64,000 nt of DNA from Hymenobacter setariae (lineage in GTDB: Bacteria; Bacteroidota; Bacteroidia; Cytophagales; Hymenobacteraceae): assembly GCF_007713685.1 (NCBI RefSeq), contig NZ_VMRJ01000003.1:372001-436000 (forward strand), given 5' to 3'. Below are positions 8,145 to 16,703 of this stretch, piece after piece. The notes beneath the pieces were generated by a model. It was given only the letters and a program-made list of their open reading frames with translations. It made no database searches and had not been told where the DNA came from. Position numbers and translations under genes: made by a program. Every line of letters starts with the position of its first letter. The first letter of the stretch is position 1.

Positions 8145-8822
8145 ATGTCTGCTCTGCTTGCCGAAGACTTACTTAATCAAATGATTCCGCCGCTCAAAAG
8201 CACTGACACCACGGCCAAAGCGGCCCGGTGGCTGGAGGAATTTCACGTCAACCAATTGCCCGTGCTGGTGGGCCGTAACTACCGGGGTCTTATCACTGGT
8301 AATGACCTGGCTGACTACGAAAACCCTGATACCCAGCTGGCTGAGTTACCCCTGCGTTATGCTGATGCCCACGTGCAGCACGACCAGCATTTTTACCGGG
8401 TAATGGAGCTAGCCATTCAAAACCGCATTCAGCTAGTGCCCGTGCTCGACGAGCAGCAAGAGTATGCGGGGGTGGTGACGGTGAGCGACGCGCTAGCCGC
8501 CTTTGGCCCCGTACCCGGCCCGGCCGGCCAGGGTAGCATTTTGGTGCTCACGATGGAAGAGCGCGACTACTCACTATCGCAGATAAGCCGCTACGTAGAA
8601 GAGAACAACGCCAAAATATTATCAGCCCACGTCGTTACCGACGAGCACGACCCCTTCCGTATCCGCCTGACGTTGCGGCTGAATACCGACAACATGGCGC
8701 GCATCACGGCTACGCTCGAGCGCTTCGGTTACCTTGTGTCGGCGCAATTTAGTGGCACGGCCGCCGTAAGCGAAGACGAGCAAGACCGCTTTGACGCCCT
8801 GCTGCGCTATCTCAGCGTCTAA
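8145..8822 (+). CDS. CBS-domain protein
   Basis: 225 aa from ATG 8145 (MSALLAEDLLNQMIPPL). An upstream extension of the frame to 8058 lacks conservation. Two CBS motifs occupy about residues 5-60 and 75-130 (LPVLVGRNYRGLITGNDL and LVPVLDEQQEYAGVVTVSDAL), forming a Bateman module that typically senses adenosine nucleotides. The C-terminal 90 residues (ILVLTMEERDYSLSQISRYVEENN onward) resemble an ACT-like regulatory domain. The gene lies immediately before the BamA-like gene and nadK. This order is, as far as I recall, common in Bacteroidota. A nucleotide-sensing regulator next to NAD kinase is suggestive, but the target is unknown. Confidence 0.85.
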   Translation: MSALLAEDLLNQMIPPLKSTDTTAKAARWLEEFHVNQLPVLVGRNYRGLITGNDLADYENPDTQLAELPLRYADAHVQHDQHFYRVMELAIQNRIQLVPVLDEQQEYAGVVTVSDALAAFGPVPGPAGQGSILVLTMEERDYSLSQISRYVEENNAKILSAHVVTDEHDPFRIRLTLRLNTDNMARITATLERFGYLVSAQFSGTAAVSEDEQDRFDALLRYLSV

Positions 8823-8827
8823 CTTTG
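8820..8827 (+). promoter_or_regulatory. Possible -7 element TAACTTTG
   Basis: It matches TAnnTTTG, overlaps the stop codon of the CBS gene and ends only four bases before the GTG of the next gene. If used, the transcript would have almost no leader. No -33 element was recognised. Confidence 0.35.
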
Positions 8828-8831
8828 CGAG

Positions 8832-10412
8832 GTGAACCCTCAACCCCGGTCGTATTTCAATTTTTGCTTTTTACTACTAGCTGCGCTGGTCGGGCTTCTG
8901 AGCACTGCTGGCCCGGCCCTAGGCCAAGCAGTAGGCCTGCCCGCTTCTGCTGATAGCCTGCGCCGGCTTAGTGAGGAAAAGCCCGCGCCTGTGTTGCCGC
9001 CCGTAGTGGTGCCTACCGATACGTTGGTGCAAATTGGGGCTTGTCCCAACGCGGGACCTAGGGCCCGCGTCTTTGCCATCTTGTTTGTGGGCAACAGCAA
9101 AACAAAGGAACGTATTCTGCGGGCTGAGCTTAACATCCGGGAGGGTGACACGCTGACTCTAGCTGACTTGCCCGCTCGCTTAGAGGCCAATCGCCGGCGC
9201 CTTTACAATCTTCAGATTTTTCATTCGGTACTGGTGCAGGCCACTTGCGGCGGCTCGGGCCAAATCACGTTGCTATTCAGCGTGCAGGAGCGGTGGTACG
9301 TCATTCCGACTCCAATTCTCTCCATCGCCGACCCCAATCTTAAACGCTGGCTCGACCGCTCAGGGCGCGAGCGCTGGCAGCGCCTCGACTATGGGGTGCA
9401 TCTCACCCACACCAACTTCCGGGGGCGGGCCGAGCAACTGATAGCTAACCTACAGCTCGGCTTTAACCGCAAGTATGAGCTGTTTTACGAAGTGCCCGGC
9501 TTTGGGCGGCGTCGCCGCGTGGGCATGGGCTTCGGTATTTCGTATTACCAAAGCCGCAATCTCGACTACATCACCGACTACGACCGGCCCAAGCCACTGC
9601 CTCAACCTGAGGAAGATGCTTTTCCCATTCAGCGCTTCTATGTGTCGGGCGGGCTGCGGCTACGCCACACGGTGCAGTTTATCACGGCGCTCGATGTGGC
9701 CTACCATCGCGAAAGCATTAGCGATTCTATTTATCGCCTCAATCCTGACTACTTCCTAGGTCGTACCCAGCGCGAATATTTAGAGTTTAGCCTGCTGACA
9801 ACCAACAACCAGCGTAACACTTTTGCTTACCCCCTTACGGGACGGTTTATGCAGGCGGCCGTTAGCTTCCGGCAGTTTGTAGGCGGGGTGAGCGGCCCGG
9901 CCGTGGCGCCAGCTTTTGCCACGGTGCGGCTGCGCTATGCCCAATATTTCAGCCTAGGGCATCAATTTTATTATGCGCTTGGCTTGTGGGGCCAAACACG
10001 CCTGCTCGCCTCGCGCTACGCCTATGCCGACTCGCGCGCCCTCGGGTACGAAGCGCTGGTGCGAGGCTATGATGCCTACATCATCGATGGGCGCTCCTAT
10101 GGCCTAGTGCAGCAAGGGCTTAGCTTTCGCGCTTGGGCTCCGCCGCCCTTGCGCCTGCCCTTCGTAGCCAATCCCAAAATCAATACCCTGCCACTCGCTG
10201 TCTACCTCAATATCTTCGCCGATGCGGGCTTGGCCAGTGGCAACCTAGGTCGGCCCGAGCTGGCTACTAATCAGCTGCCAGGGCAGCTACTCGCCTCCCT
10301 AGGGTTGGGTCTGCACGTAGTTACGTACTACGACCGCGTGTTTTGCCTTGAGCTGGCGCGCACCGCACACCACCAGACAGGTTTCTTTATTCGGTCTACT
10401 TTCCCTATCTAG
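8832..10412 (+). CDS. BamA/TamA-like outer-membrane barrel protein with POTRA domain
   Basis: 526 aa from GTG 8832. A signal peptide covers residues 1-31 (LLLAALVGLLSTAGPALGQ). One POTRA-like domain follows at about 70-140, with FAILFVGNSKTKERILRAEL and EANRRRLYNLQIF matching the strand-helix pattern. The rest is built of alternating aromatic beta-strands ending in a C-terminal hydrophobic strand (GFFIRSTFPI), as in Omp85-family barrels. It is much shorter than BamA (encoded further right) and has one POTRA instead of five. TamA-like or surface-lipoprotein assembly roles are possible. It lies between the CBS gene and nadK on the same strand. Confidence 0.8.
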   Translation: MNPQPRSYFNFCFLLLAALVGLLSTAGPALGQAVGLPASADSLRRLSEEKPAPVLPPVVVPTDTLVQIGACPNAGPRARVFAILFVGNSKTKERILRAELNIREGDTLTLADLPARLEANRRRLYNLQIFHSVLVQATCGGSGQITLLFSVQERWYVIPTPILSIADPNLKRWLDRSGRERWQRLDYGVHLTHTNFRGRAEQLIANLQLGFNRKYELFYEVPGFGRRRRVGMGFGISYYQSRNLDYITDYDRPKPLPQPEEDAFPIQRFYVSGGLRLRHTVQFITALDVAYHRESISDSIYRLNPDYFLGRTQREYLEFSLLTTNNQRNTFAYPLTGRFMQAAVSFRQFVGGVSGPAVAPAFATVRLRYAQYFSLGHQFYYALGLWGQTRLLASRYAYADSRALGYEALVRGYDAYIIDGRSYGLVQQGLSFRAWAPPPLRLPFVANPKINTLPLAVYLNIFADAGLASGNLGRPELATNQLPGQLLASLGLGLHVVTYYDRVFCLELARTAHHQTGFFIRSTFPI

Positions 10413-10448
10413 TGCCGGCACTCATAGGCCGATTGTTATCTTTTTGTT

Positions 10449-11351
10449 ATGAAATTTGCAATCCTTGGTAAGCCTTTCGATGAGGCCGCAGCCCCCTTTG
10501 TGCAGGCGCTCTTTGATGAACTGTCGGCTCGTCAGGCACAAGTGCTACTAGTAGAGTCATTTCGCACTTTCTTAGAGCAGCGTGGTACTCGGCTGCCCCA
10601 AGACTGCGCCACCTTTCGGCGTGGCGACTCACTGCGCGGTGTGCAGTTTGTCATTAGCATAGGTGGCGATGGCACGCTGCTCGACACGGTCACCTATGTA
10701 GGGGCGTTACAACTTCCCATCCTAGGTATTAACACAGGGCGCTTGGGCTTCTTGGCACCTACGCCACCTAGCTACATTCCGCAGGCTATCGACGCTTTAT
10801 ACCGGGGGCATTTCACGCTGGAAGAGCGCAGTCTGTTGCGAGTTGAAACTGACCCCGATGTATTTGGTAGTTTGAACTTTGGCTTAAACGAATTCAGCAT
10901 TCTAAAGCGCGATACCTCGTCAATGATTGCCGTCCATACTTACATCGATGGCGAATACCTGAATTCTTATTGGGCCGATGGCCTCATTGTTTCCACGCCT
11001 ACGGGCTCGACAGGCTATTCACTTAGCTGCGGTGGGCCCGTAATGCTGCCCCAAACCAACAATTTCATTATTGCTCCCGTATGCCCCCACAATTTAAATG
11101 TGCGGCCCCTTGTAGTATCTGACCAAAGCGTAATATCATTTGAAATAGAAGGCCGTGGAACCAGCTATTTGCTCGCGCTCGATTCGCGCTCGGTACCTAT
11201 CGAAGCGACTGTGCAAATGGCTGTGCGTCGCGAAACGTTTAATGCCCGCTTAGTGAAGCTTAACCACGTCAATTTTCTCAGCACCTTACGCAATAAGCTC
11301 AACTGGGGCTTGGACCGTCGTAATCCCGGTTCGGCTCTGACTACCAAATAG
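10449..11351 (+). CDS. nadK: NAD kinase
   Basis: 300 aa, the normal length for bacterial ATP/polyphosphate-dependent NAD kinases. It phosphorylates NAD+ to NADP+ in the cytoplasm and is usually essential. The GGDGTLLDT nucleotide motif is at residues 72-80. NTGRLGFL follows at 95-102, NEFSI at 147-151 and the NAD-site signature STPTGSTGYSLS at about 182-193, with GGP after it. The start codon follows a T-rich stretch. The next genes are the PorG-like pair. Confidence 0.97.
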   Translation: MKFAILGKPFDEAAAPFVQALFDELSARQAQVLLVESFRTFLEQRGTRLPQDCATFRRGDSLRGVQFVISIGGDGTLLDTVTYVGALQLPILGINTGRLGFLAPTPPSYIPQAIDALYRGHFTLEERSLLRVETDPDVFGSLNFGLNEFSILKRDTSSMIAVHTYIDGEYLNSYWADGLIVSTPTGSTGYSLSCGGPVMLPQTNNFIIAPVCPHNLNVRPLVVSDQSVISFEIEGRGTSYLLALDSRSVPIEATVQMAVRRETFNARLVKLNHVNFLSTLRNKLNWGLDRRNPGSALTTK

Positions 11352-11403
11352 GAACAACGCCGCAAAAAACGCACTATAAATTTTTTTAGTTCCAGTCATT
11401 GCG

Positions 11404-11411
11404 TACTTTTG
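11404..11411 (+). promoter_or_regulatory. -7 element TACTTTTG upstream of the first PorG-like gene
   Basis: It matches TAnnTTTG and lies 72 bases before the ATG at 11484, in a T-rich intergenic region. The upstream -33 position is T-rich but lacks a clear TTG. Confidence 0.45.
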
Positions 11412-11483
11412 TCTTCACTGTTACAGTTGTTCGACAGCTATTGAACTGATTTTTTTCGAATTGTTTATTTCTACCTGCGCCTT

Positions 11484-12377
11484 ATGACCAAGTTTTTCAC
11501 CTACTCAACGGCCCTAATAGCGGGGCTTGCCCTGCTCGGCTCGACGCAGCAGGCAGATGCACAACAGTTTAGTAAGCGCAAGCAGTACACTTCTATCGGG
11601 GTGAATCTGAATGCAATGAACTACTTCGGGGATTTGAACCCGAACACCAATTTTGCATCGTTTAAGTTCGCTGATACCCGGCCTAACCTAGGTATTTCCA
11701 TCACCCACCGCTTCTTTCCGCGGGTGTCAGGTCGCTTCGGTCTAGCCTATGGTCGCATCACGGCTGAGGATGGTGATAATGCAAACCGTGACGATAACAA
11801 TGCCCGGTATCGTTATACTAGAAATATGAATTTTCGTAACGACATCGCTGAAGCTTCGGCTGTCATGATTGTCGACCTCATCGAAAACCGCAATAATTAC
11901 CTCAAGCGCCCTGACTTTGTGCCTTACCTCTTTGCTGGTCTGGCGGGCTTCTATCATAACCCTAAGGGTAAAGACCAAAACGGGAATTATGTACCGCTGC
12001 AACCGCTTCAGACGGAAGGTAAGGACTACAGCAAAGTAAGCTTCGCCATTCCCTTCGGAGCAGGTGTGCGCTACCGCATCAACCGCAACCTAGATGCCTC
12101 ATTTGAGATTGGCCTGCGCAAAACCTTTACTGGCTACCTCGACGATGTGAACAGCAATTATGCTGACCTATCGGGTAAGAGCGCAGAGTCACAGTACTTC
12201 GGCGGCTATGCCGGTGGTGCGGGTGGCAAAGGCATCACCAATACGAGCACAGGTGTGGCCGGTGGTTTTGTGCCGGGTGCTAAGCGTGGCGAAGGCCATG
12301 ACGACTGGTATACCGTATCAGGCTTCTCGCTGAACTACATCCTGACGCCTCGCATCAAAAACCCAAAGTTCCGCTAG
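11484..12377 (+). CDS. porG: PorG-like outer-membrane protein (DUF6089), T9SS component candidate, copy 1
   Basis: 297 aa with a signal peptide to about residue 27 (GLALLGSTQQADAQ). The mature part begins with SIGVNLNAMNYFGDLNP and runs as amphipathic strands with glycine/aromatic girdles to the C-terminus. This layout is an 8-10-stranded barrel of the DUF6089 family. PorG of Porphyromonas gingivalis, a T9SS outer-membrane component that binds the PorK/N ring, belongs here and sits beside uppS and bamA (from memory). The same context is found here. A glycine-rich loop near 250-280 is unusual. T9SS cargo genes occur near the right end of the window. Whether this copy or the next one is the functional PorG cannot be decided here. 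Confidence 0.75.
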   Translation: MTKFFTYSTALIAGLALLGSTQQADAQQFSKRKQYTSIGVNLNAMNYFGDLNPNTNFASFKFADTRPNLGISITHRFFPRVSGRFGLAYGRITAEDGDNANRDDNNARYRYTRNMNFRNDIAEASAVMIVDLIENRNNYLKRPDFVPYLFAGLAGFYHNPKGKDQNGNYVPLQPLQTEGKDYSKVSFAIPFGAGVRYRINRNLDASFEIGLRKTFTGYLDDVNSNYADLSGKSAESQYFGGYAGGAGGKGITNTSTGVAGGFVPGAKRGEGHDDWYTVSGFSLNYILTPRIKNPKFR

Positions 12378-12400
12378 GCCACCACTGCCGGCCGAGCTCT

Positions 12401-12408
12401 TATCTTTG
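12401..12408 (+). promoter_or_regulatory. Possible -7 element TATCTTTG next to a start codon
   Basis: It matches TAnnTTTG and ends four bases before the ATG at 12413. Any transcript from it would be leaderless or nearly so. Confidence 0.35.
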
Positions 12409-12412
12409 CTGA

Positions 12413-13177
12413 ATGCCCAAGACCTGGTTTTCATCCGTACTCCTCGCTGGCTTGGTGCTAGCGGGGAGTTCGTTTTTAGGGGCCGCCCCAGCGTGGGCCC
12501 AAAGCACGAGTGAACTAGGCATTGGCCTAGGTGGTACCAATTACAAAGGCGAGATATCGCCGCAGTACCAGTTCCAAAACAATCGGCCGGCCATCACGGT
12601 CTTCTACCGCCGCGATATTTCGGCACCCATTACCTTGCGTGGAGGGCTCACGGTGGGCGGGCTACGAGCCCGCGATAGCAATGTGGAAGGTGCAAATGGC
12701 GGCGTACCCCCATTGCAGAGCTACCGCCAAGCAAGTATGCGCGGTACCGTGGTAGAGTTATCCGGGGTAGTGGAATATAATTTTCTAGACTACCACGACC
12801 GGCACGACCAGAGCCGGGTGCACCTGAGCCCTTATTTATTCATAGGGTTGGCGCCTTACTTTGCTCACACCACTACCGAAAGCCAGAACCAAGCCTTGCA
12901 GCCAGACTTTAATCGCAAGGGCGGGCAGTTTAGCGTGGCTATTCCGGCCGGAGCAGGTATTAAAGTAGCGCTATCGCCTCGTTGGAACGTAGGAGCCGAA
13001 ATAGGAGCGCGTAAAACTTTTAGCGACCAGCTCGACCACCTAGGCGACCAAGACCCTCTACTGGTGAATCCTCACGATAAAGACTGGTATTACTACAACG
13101 GTATCAGCGTATCGTACACGTTCTATAAAATCAATTGCCCACCGCCTTATAAGCGCAATAAGGGCCTACTCAAGTAG
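12413..13177 (+). CDS. PorG-like outer-membrane protein (DUF6089), copy 2
   Basis: 254 aa with a signal peptide to about residue 29 (GAAPAWAQ). The mature protein opens with ELGIGLGGTNYKGEISP, the same block as in the preceding gene (VNLNAMNYFGDLNP). It shares the later landmarks PYLFIGLAPYFAH, FSVAIPAGAGIKVALSPRWNVGAEIGARKTFSDQLDHL and the final WYYYNGISVSYTF strand. The two proteins are tandem but clearly diverged paralogs, this one without the glycine-rich loop. A factor-independent terminator follows, so the pair forms its own transcription unit ahead of uppS. Confidence 0.75.
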   Translation: MPKTWFSSVLLAGLVLAGSSFLGAAPAWAQSTSELGIGLGGTNYKGEISPQYQFQNNRPAITVFYRRDISAPITLRGGLTVGGLRARDSNVEGANGGVPPLQSYRQASMRGTVVELSGVVEYNFLDYHDRHDQSRVHLSPYLFIGLAPYFAHTTTESQNQALQPDFNRKGGQFSVAIPAGAGIKVALSPRWNVGAEIGARKTFSDQLDHLGDQDPLLVNPHDKDWYYYNGISVSYTFYKINCPPPYKRNKGLLK

Positions 13178-13178
13178 T

Positions 13179-13209
13179 AAAGGCGAGCTGCTTCGGCGGC
13201 TCGCCTTTT
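13179..13209 (+). terminator. Terminator after the second PorG-like gene
   Basis: AAAGGCGAGCTGC pairs with GCGGCTCGCCTTT, followed by TGTTTT. It begins right after the stop codon. Confidence 0.75.
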
Positions 13210-13272
13210 GTTTTGCCCGCGCATCTGCAACCATTTGCGTAACTTGCGGCCTCTTATACGCAAACCGCAACG

Positions 13273-14019
13273 ATGGCCGAACGGTCCGAAATTGACCTCT
13301 CCAATATTCCTGCCCATATCGCCGTTATCATGGATGGTAACGGACGCTGGGCCAAGCAGCGGGGGGGGCTGCGCGTCTTCGGGCACCAAAGCGCCATTAC
13401 GGCGGTGCGCGATACGGTGGAAGAAGCTGCCGAGCTAGGGGTTAAATACCTCACGCTTTACGCTTTCTCAACCGAGAACTGGAACCGCCCCGCGCTGGAA
13501 GTGAGCGCGTTGATGCAACTGCTGGTGCACACCATTCGGCAGGAAACACCAACACTCCTCAAAAACAGTGTGCGGCTACAAGCCATTGGCGACCTAGCTA
13601 CGCTGCCCAAAAGCTGCCAGCGCGAGTTAGCCGAGTCGATAGAGCTCACTAAAGGTGGCACCCGCATGACGCTGGTACTGGCTCTGAGCTATAGCGGCCG
13701 CTGGGACCTCACCCAGGCTACGAAGCGCTTGGCAGCCGATGTAGCAGCTGGCCGCGTGCAGCCCGACGCCGTGACGGAAGCCACGGTGACGAGCTACCTA
13801 GCTACGGCTGGTATGCCCGACCCCGAACTGCTCATTCGTACCAGCGGCGAGCAGCGCATCAGCAACTTTCTGCTTTGGCAGTTAGCCTATACCGAGTTGT
13901 ATATAACCCCCGTGCTGTGGCCCGATTTTCGGCGCAGCCACTTGCGAGCCGCCTTGGTGGCCTACCAGCGCCGCGAGCGCCGGTTTGGCAAAACCAGCGA
14001 GCAGCTTTCCGTCTCTTGA
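13273..14019 (+). CDS. uppS: Isoprenyl (undecaprenyl) diphosphate synthase
   Basis: 248 aa, normal length. It elongates farnesyl diphosphate with isopentenyl diphosphate in cis to give the C55 carrier lipid for peptidoglycan and O-antigen. The catalytic Asp21 is in HIAVIMDGNGRWAK. FSTENW at 65-70 and the C-terminal signature RTSGEQRISNFLLWQ with the following Glu are present. A G8 run at 13361-13368 encodes Arg-Gly-Gly, a possible slippage site, but the frame is intact. bamA follows 16 bases after the stop codon, so the two are probably translated from one message. Confidence 0.95.
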   Translation: MAERSEIDLSNIPAHIAVIMDGNGRWAKQRGGLRVFGHQSAITAVRDTVEEAAELGVKYLTLYAFSTENWNRPALEVSALMQLLVHTIRQETPTLLKNSVRLQAIGDLATLPKSCQRELAESIELTKGGTRMTLVLALSYSGRWDLTQATKRLAADVAAGRVQPDAVTEATVTSYLATAGMPDPELLIRTSGEQRISNFLLWQLAYTELYITPVLWPDFRRSHLRAALVAYQRRERRFGKTSEQLSVS

Positions 14020-14035
14020 TTTAGTTATCTTATTA

Positions 14036-16552
14036 ATGCGCACTTACTTACGTAGCTCTGTCTTTGGACTGCTACTGCTGGCTACTGGCTTGGTAGCCGC
14101 TCCGGCTCATGCTCAGCAAGTCGCGGCTACCGTCGATGAGCCCCGCAAGTACACGCTTGGGGGTATCACGGTGAGCGGGGCGCGCTCCCTAGACCCTAAT
14201 ACGCTGATTGGGCTCTCGGGTTTACGAATAGGCGACCAAATCAATATCCCGGGCGAAGAAATTGGCAAAGCCATTCGTCGCATCTGGACGCAGGGTCTCG
14301 TGGCCGATGTGTCGGTGAGTATTGCGCGCACCGAAGGCGATAAGATATTCCTAGACTTTAACCTACGCGAGCGGCCCCGCTTGTCGAAGTTCAACTTTAC
14401 GGGTATCAGTAAAGGCCAAGCCGAAGACCTAGAAAAGAAAATCAAGCTTATCCGCGGCAAGGTGGTGACCGATGCTTTGCTGTCGAACACCCGCACGCAG
14501 GTGCGTAAGTTCTACACCAATAAGGGCTTCCTAGATACCAAAGTAGTCATTCGCCAAGTGGCTGACTCGGCTCTGTCGAACAGCGTAGCGCTTAAGATTG
14601 ACGTAGATAAGGGTAGCAAAATCCGCATTCACGACATTGCATTTGAAGGTAATAAAGCCTTCAAAGACAGTAAGCTGAAGAAGCAGTTTAAGAAAACTAA
14701 GGAACGTAAACCATACAAGTTCCTGACGCCAGGCAAGTACCAAGCCTCGGAATTTGAAGAAGACAAGAAGAAGCTCGTTGACTTCTACAACAACGAAGGC
14801 TATCGCGACGCCAGCATCGTGTCGGATACGCTGATACGCGATGACAAAGGCTTGGCATTGCGCATCAAGGTTGATGCGGGTCCGAAGTACTATTTCCGTA
14901 ATATCACGTGGACGGGCAACTACTTGTATGACAGCAAAACGCTGTCGTCGGTCCTAGGTATCAAGTCGGGCACGCCTTATAGCAAGGAGACGCTAGATAA
15001 GCGCCTGAGCTATAACCCCACTGGCCAAGACGTAACATCGCTCTACATGAACGATGGCTACTTGTTCTTCCAGATTGACCCCGTCGAAACCAAGGTGCAG
15101 GGCGACTCCATCGATATCGAGATGCGCATCTCGGAGGGCGTGCAGGCTCGAGTGAAGGAAATCAACATCGCTGGCAATACTAAGACCTCAGACCATGTAT
15201 TGCGCCGCACCCTGCGCACACTGCCCGGCGACAAATTCAACCGCGAGCTGCTCATTCGCTCGCAGCGTGAAATTGCGACCCTAGGGTACTTCGACCCGGA
15301 AAAAATTGGTATCAACCCCGTGCCGAACCAGAACGACGGCACCGTAGATATCAACTACACAGTAGTTGAGAAGCCGTCGGACCAGATTACGCTTTCGGGC
15401 GGCTGGGGTGGCTATGCGGGCTTCATTGGTACGGTGGGCCTAGTGTTCAACAACTTCTCGCTGCGCAAGGCGGGTGATTGGCACAACTGGACGCCCGTAC
15501 CGGGTGGTGATGGCCAGCGCCTTGCCCTCAACGTGCAAGCCAACGGCTTGCAGTACCAGGCTTACTCACTCAGCTTCACGGAGCCCTGGCTAGGTGGTCG
15601 CAAGCCCAACTCGCTCAGTGTAAGCTTGAACCGTAGCATTTCGCGATTGTCCTACGGTGGGGTATTTGACGCGTCGAGTGGGCAGTTCATCAAAGTAAAC
15701 ACCGTGACAGTGGGCCTAGGCCGCCAGTTGCGAGTGCCTGATGACTACTTCACGCTGAGCAACTCACTCTCGTTCAGCCAGTACCAAACGCAGAACTACA
15801 CGCTGATTTCAAATGCGGCGGCAACTGGTACGTTCAACAACTTCACGATAAACACCACGCTGGCGCGTAATAGCATCGATAACCCGACCTACACGCGTCG
15901 CGGTTCGTCGCTGTCGCTCTCGGTGTCGGCCACGCCCCCATACTCGGTATTCCCTGGCGCGCACCCCAACGAGAACCAGTGGATTGAGCTGCACAAATGG
16001 ATGTTTGATGCCTCTTTCTTCACGCCGGTAGTGGGCAAACTGGTGCTAAACACCCGCGCACACTTTGGCTTTATCGGCTCGTACGGTGGGCGCAATGTGG
16101 GGCCGTTTGAGCGCTTCAAAATGGGCGGCGCTGGCCTAGGCTACGGCGGTGGCGGTTCTTTCCTAGTAGGTACCGAATACATCGGCCTGCGTGGCTACGA
16201 CGACCCCAACGCTGCTTACGCCATTCCGACGGCTCAGAGCGGCCAGAGCGGTGGTTTAGCTTACAACAAGTATGTAGTGGAACTGCGTTACCCCGTCAGC
16301 CTCAACCCGGCCGCTACGGTGTATGTGCTGAGCTTCGCGGAAGCTGGTAACTCGGTTAACTCGTACCAAGAGTACAACCCTTATAAGCTGTACCGCTCGG
16401 CTGGCTTTGGTGCCCGTATTTTCATGTCGGCATTTGGTTTGCTAGGCTTTGACTACGGCCGTGCCTTCGACTCGGTGATACCGGCTCCGGGTACTACCAA
16501 CAAGCAAGACTTCAACCACTTCCACTTTATTATCGGCCAGCAGATTCGCTAA
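14036..16552 (+). CDS. bamA: Outer-membrane protein assembly factor BamA
   Basis: 838 aa from ATG 14036 (MRTYLRSSVFGLLLL). The frame is open back into uppS, but only this start gives a signal peptide, ending at AHAQ. Five POTRA domains span about 35-430, recognisable by repeated G-N-K-x-(F/T)-x-x-x-x-L blocks such as FEGNKAF and INIAGNTKTSDHVLRR. The 16-stranded barrel follows and ends in HFHFIIGQQIR. VGTEYIGLRGYDD is the VRGF-like loop 6 motif, here LRGY. BamA folds beta-barrel proteins into the outer membrane and is essential. Two OmpH/Skp genes follow. Confidence 0.95.
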   Translation: MRTYLRSSVFGLLLLATGLVAAPAHAQQVAATVDEPRKYTLGGITVSGARSLDPNTLIGLSGLRIGDQINIPGEEIGKAIRRIWTQGLVADVSVSIARTEGDKIFLDFNLRERPRLSKFNFTGISKGQAEDLEKKIKLIRGKVVTDALLSNTRTQVRKFYTNKGFLDTKVVIRQVADSALSNSVALKIDVDKGSKIRIHDIAFEGNKAFKDSKLKKQFKKTKERKPYKFLTPGKYQASEFEEDKKKLVDFYNNEGYRDASIVSDTLIRDDKGLALRIKVDAGPKYYFRNITWTGNYLYDSKTLSSVLGIKSGTPYSKETLDKRLSYNPTGQDVTSLYMNDGYLFFQIDPVETKVQGDSIDIEMRISEGVQARVKEINIAGNTKTSDHVLRRTLRTLPGDKFNRELLIRSQREIATLGYFDPEKIGINPVPNQNDGTVDINYTVVEKPSDQITLSGGWGGYAGFIGTVGLVFNNFSLRKAGDWHNWTPVPGGDGQRLALNVQANGLQYQAYSLSFTEPWLGGRKPNSLSVSLNRSISRLSYGGVFDASSGQFIKVNTVTVGLGRQLRVPDDYFTLSNSLSFSQYQTQNYTLISNAAATGTFNNFTINTTLARNSIDNPTYTRRGSSLSLSVSATPPYSVFPGAHPNENQWIELHKWMFDASFFTPVVGKLVLNTRAHFGFIGSYGGRNVGPFERFKMGGAGLGYGGGGSFLVGTEYIGLRGYDDPNAAYAIPTAQSGQSGGLAYNKYVVELRYPVSLNPAATVYVLSFAEAGNSVNSYQEYNPYKLYRSAGFGARIFMSAFGLLGFDYGRAFDSVIPAPGTTNKQDFNHFHFIIGQQIR

Positions 16553-16560
16553 GCCCGGGC

Positions 16561-16588
16561 GCGTGCCAATCGGGAACGTTTGGCACGC
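16561..16588 (+). terminator. Hairpin after bamA
   Basis: GCGTGCCAA (16561-16569) pairs with TTGGCACGC (16580-16588) nine bases after the bamA stop. The T-run is short, so it may be a weak terminator or an attenuator before the ompH genes. Confidence 0.45.
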
Positions 16589-16703
16589 TTCTGGTAGTTT
16601 AGCGGGTACGGTCGGCCTGGAGAGGGCGTGTTGCAATAGTATAGCACGCTGTGCGTTAAGGGCACCTTGCCACGGACCTAGCTGCTGGCAGCGCTACTAC
16701 GGT

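Noticed and set aside
13361..13368. G8 run in uppS as a phase-variation site
   Set aside because: uppS is essential in nearly all bacteria, so on/off switching is unlikely.
13985..14035. Longer BamA start inside uppS
   Set aside because: It would bury the signal peptide. The ATG at 14036 gives a normal one.
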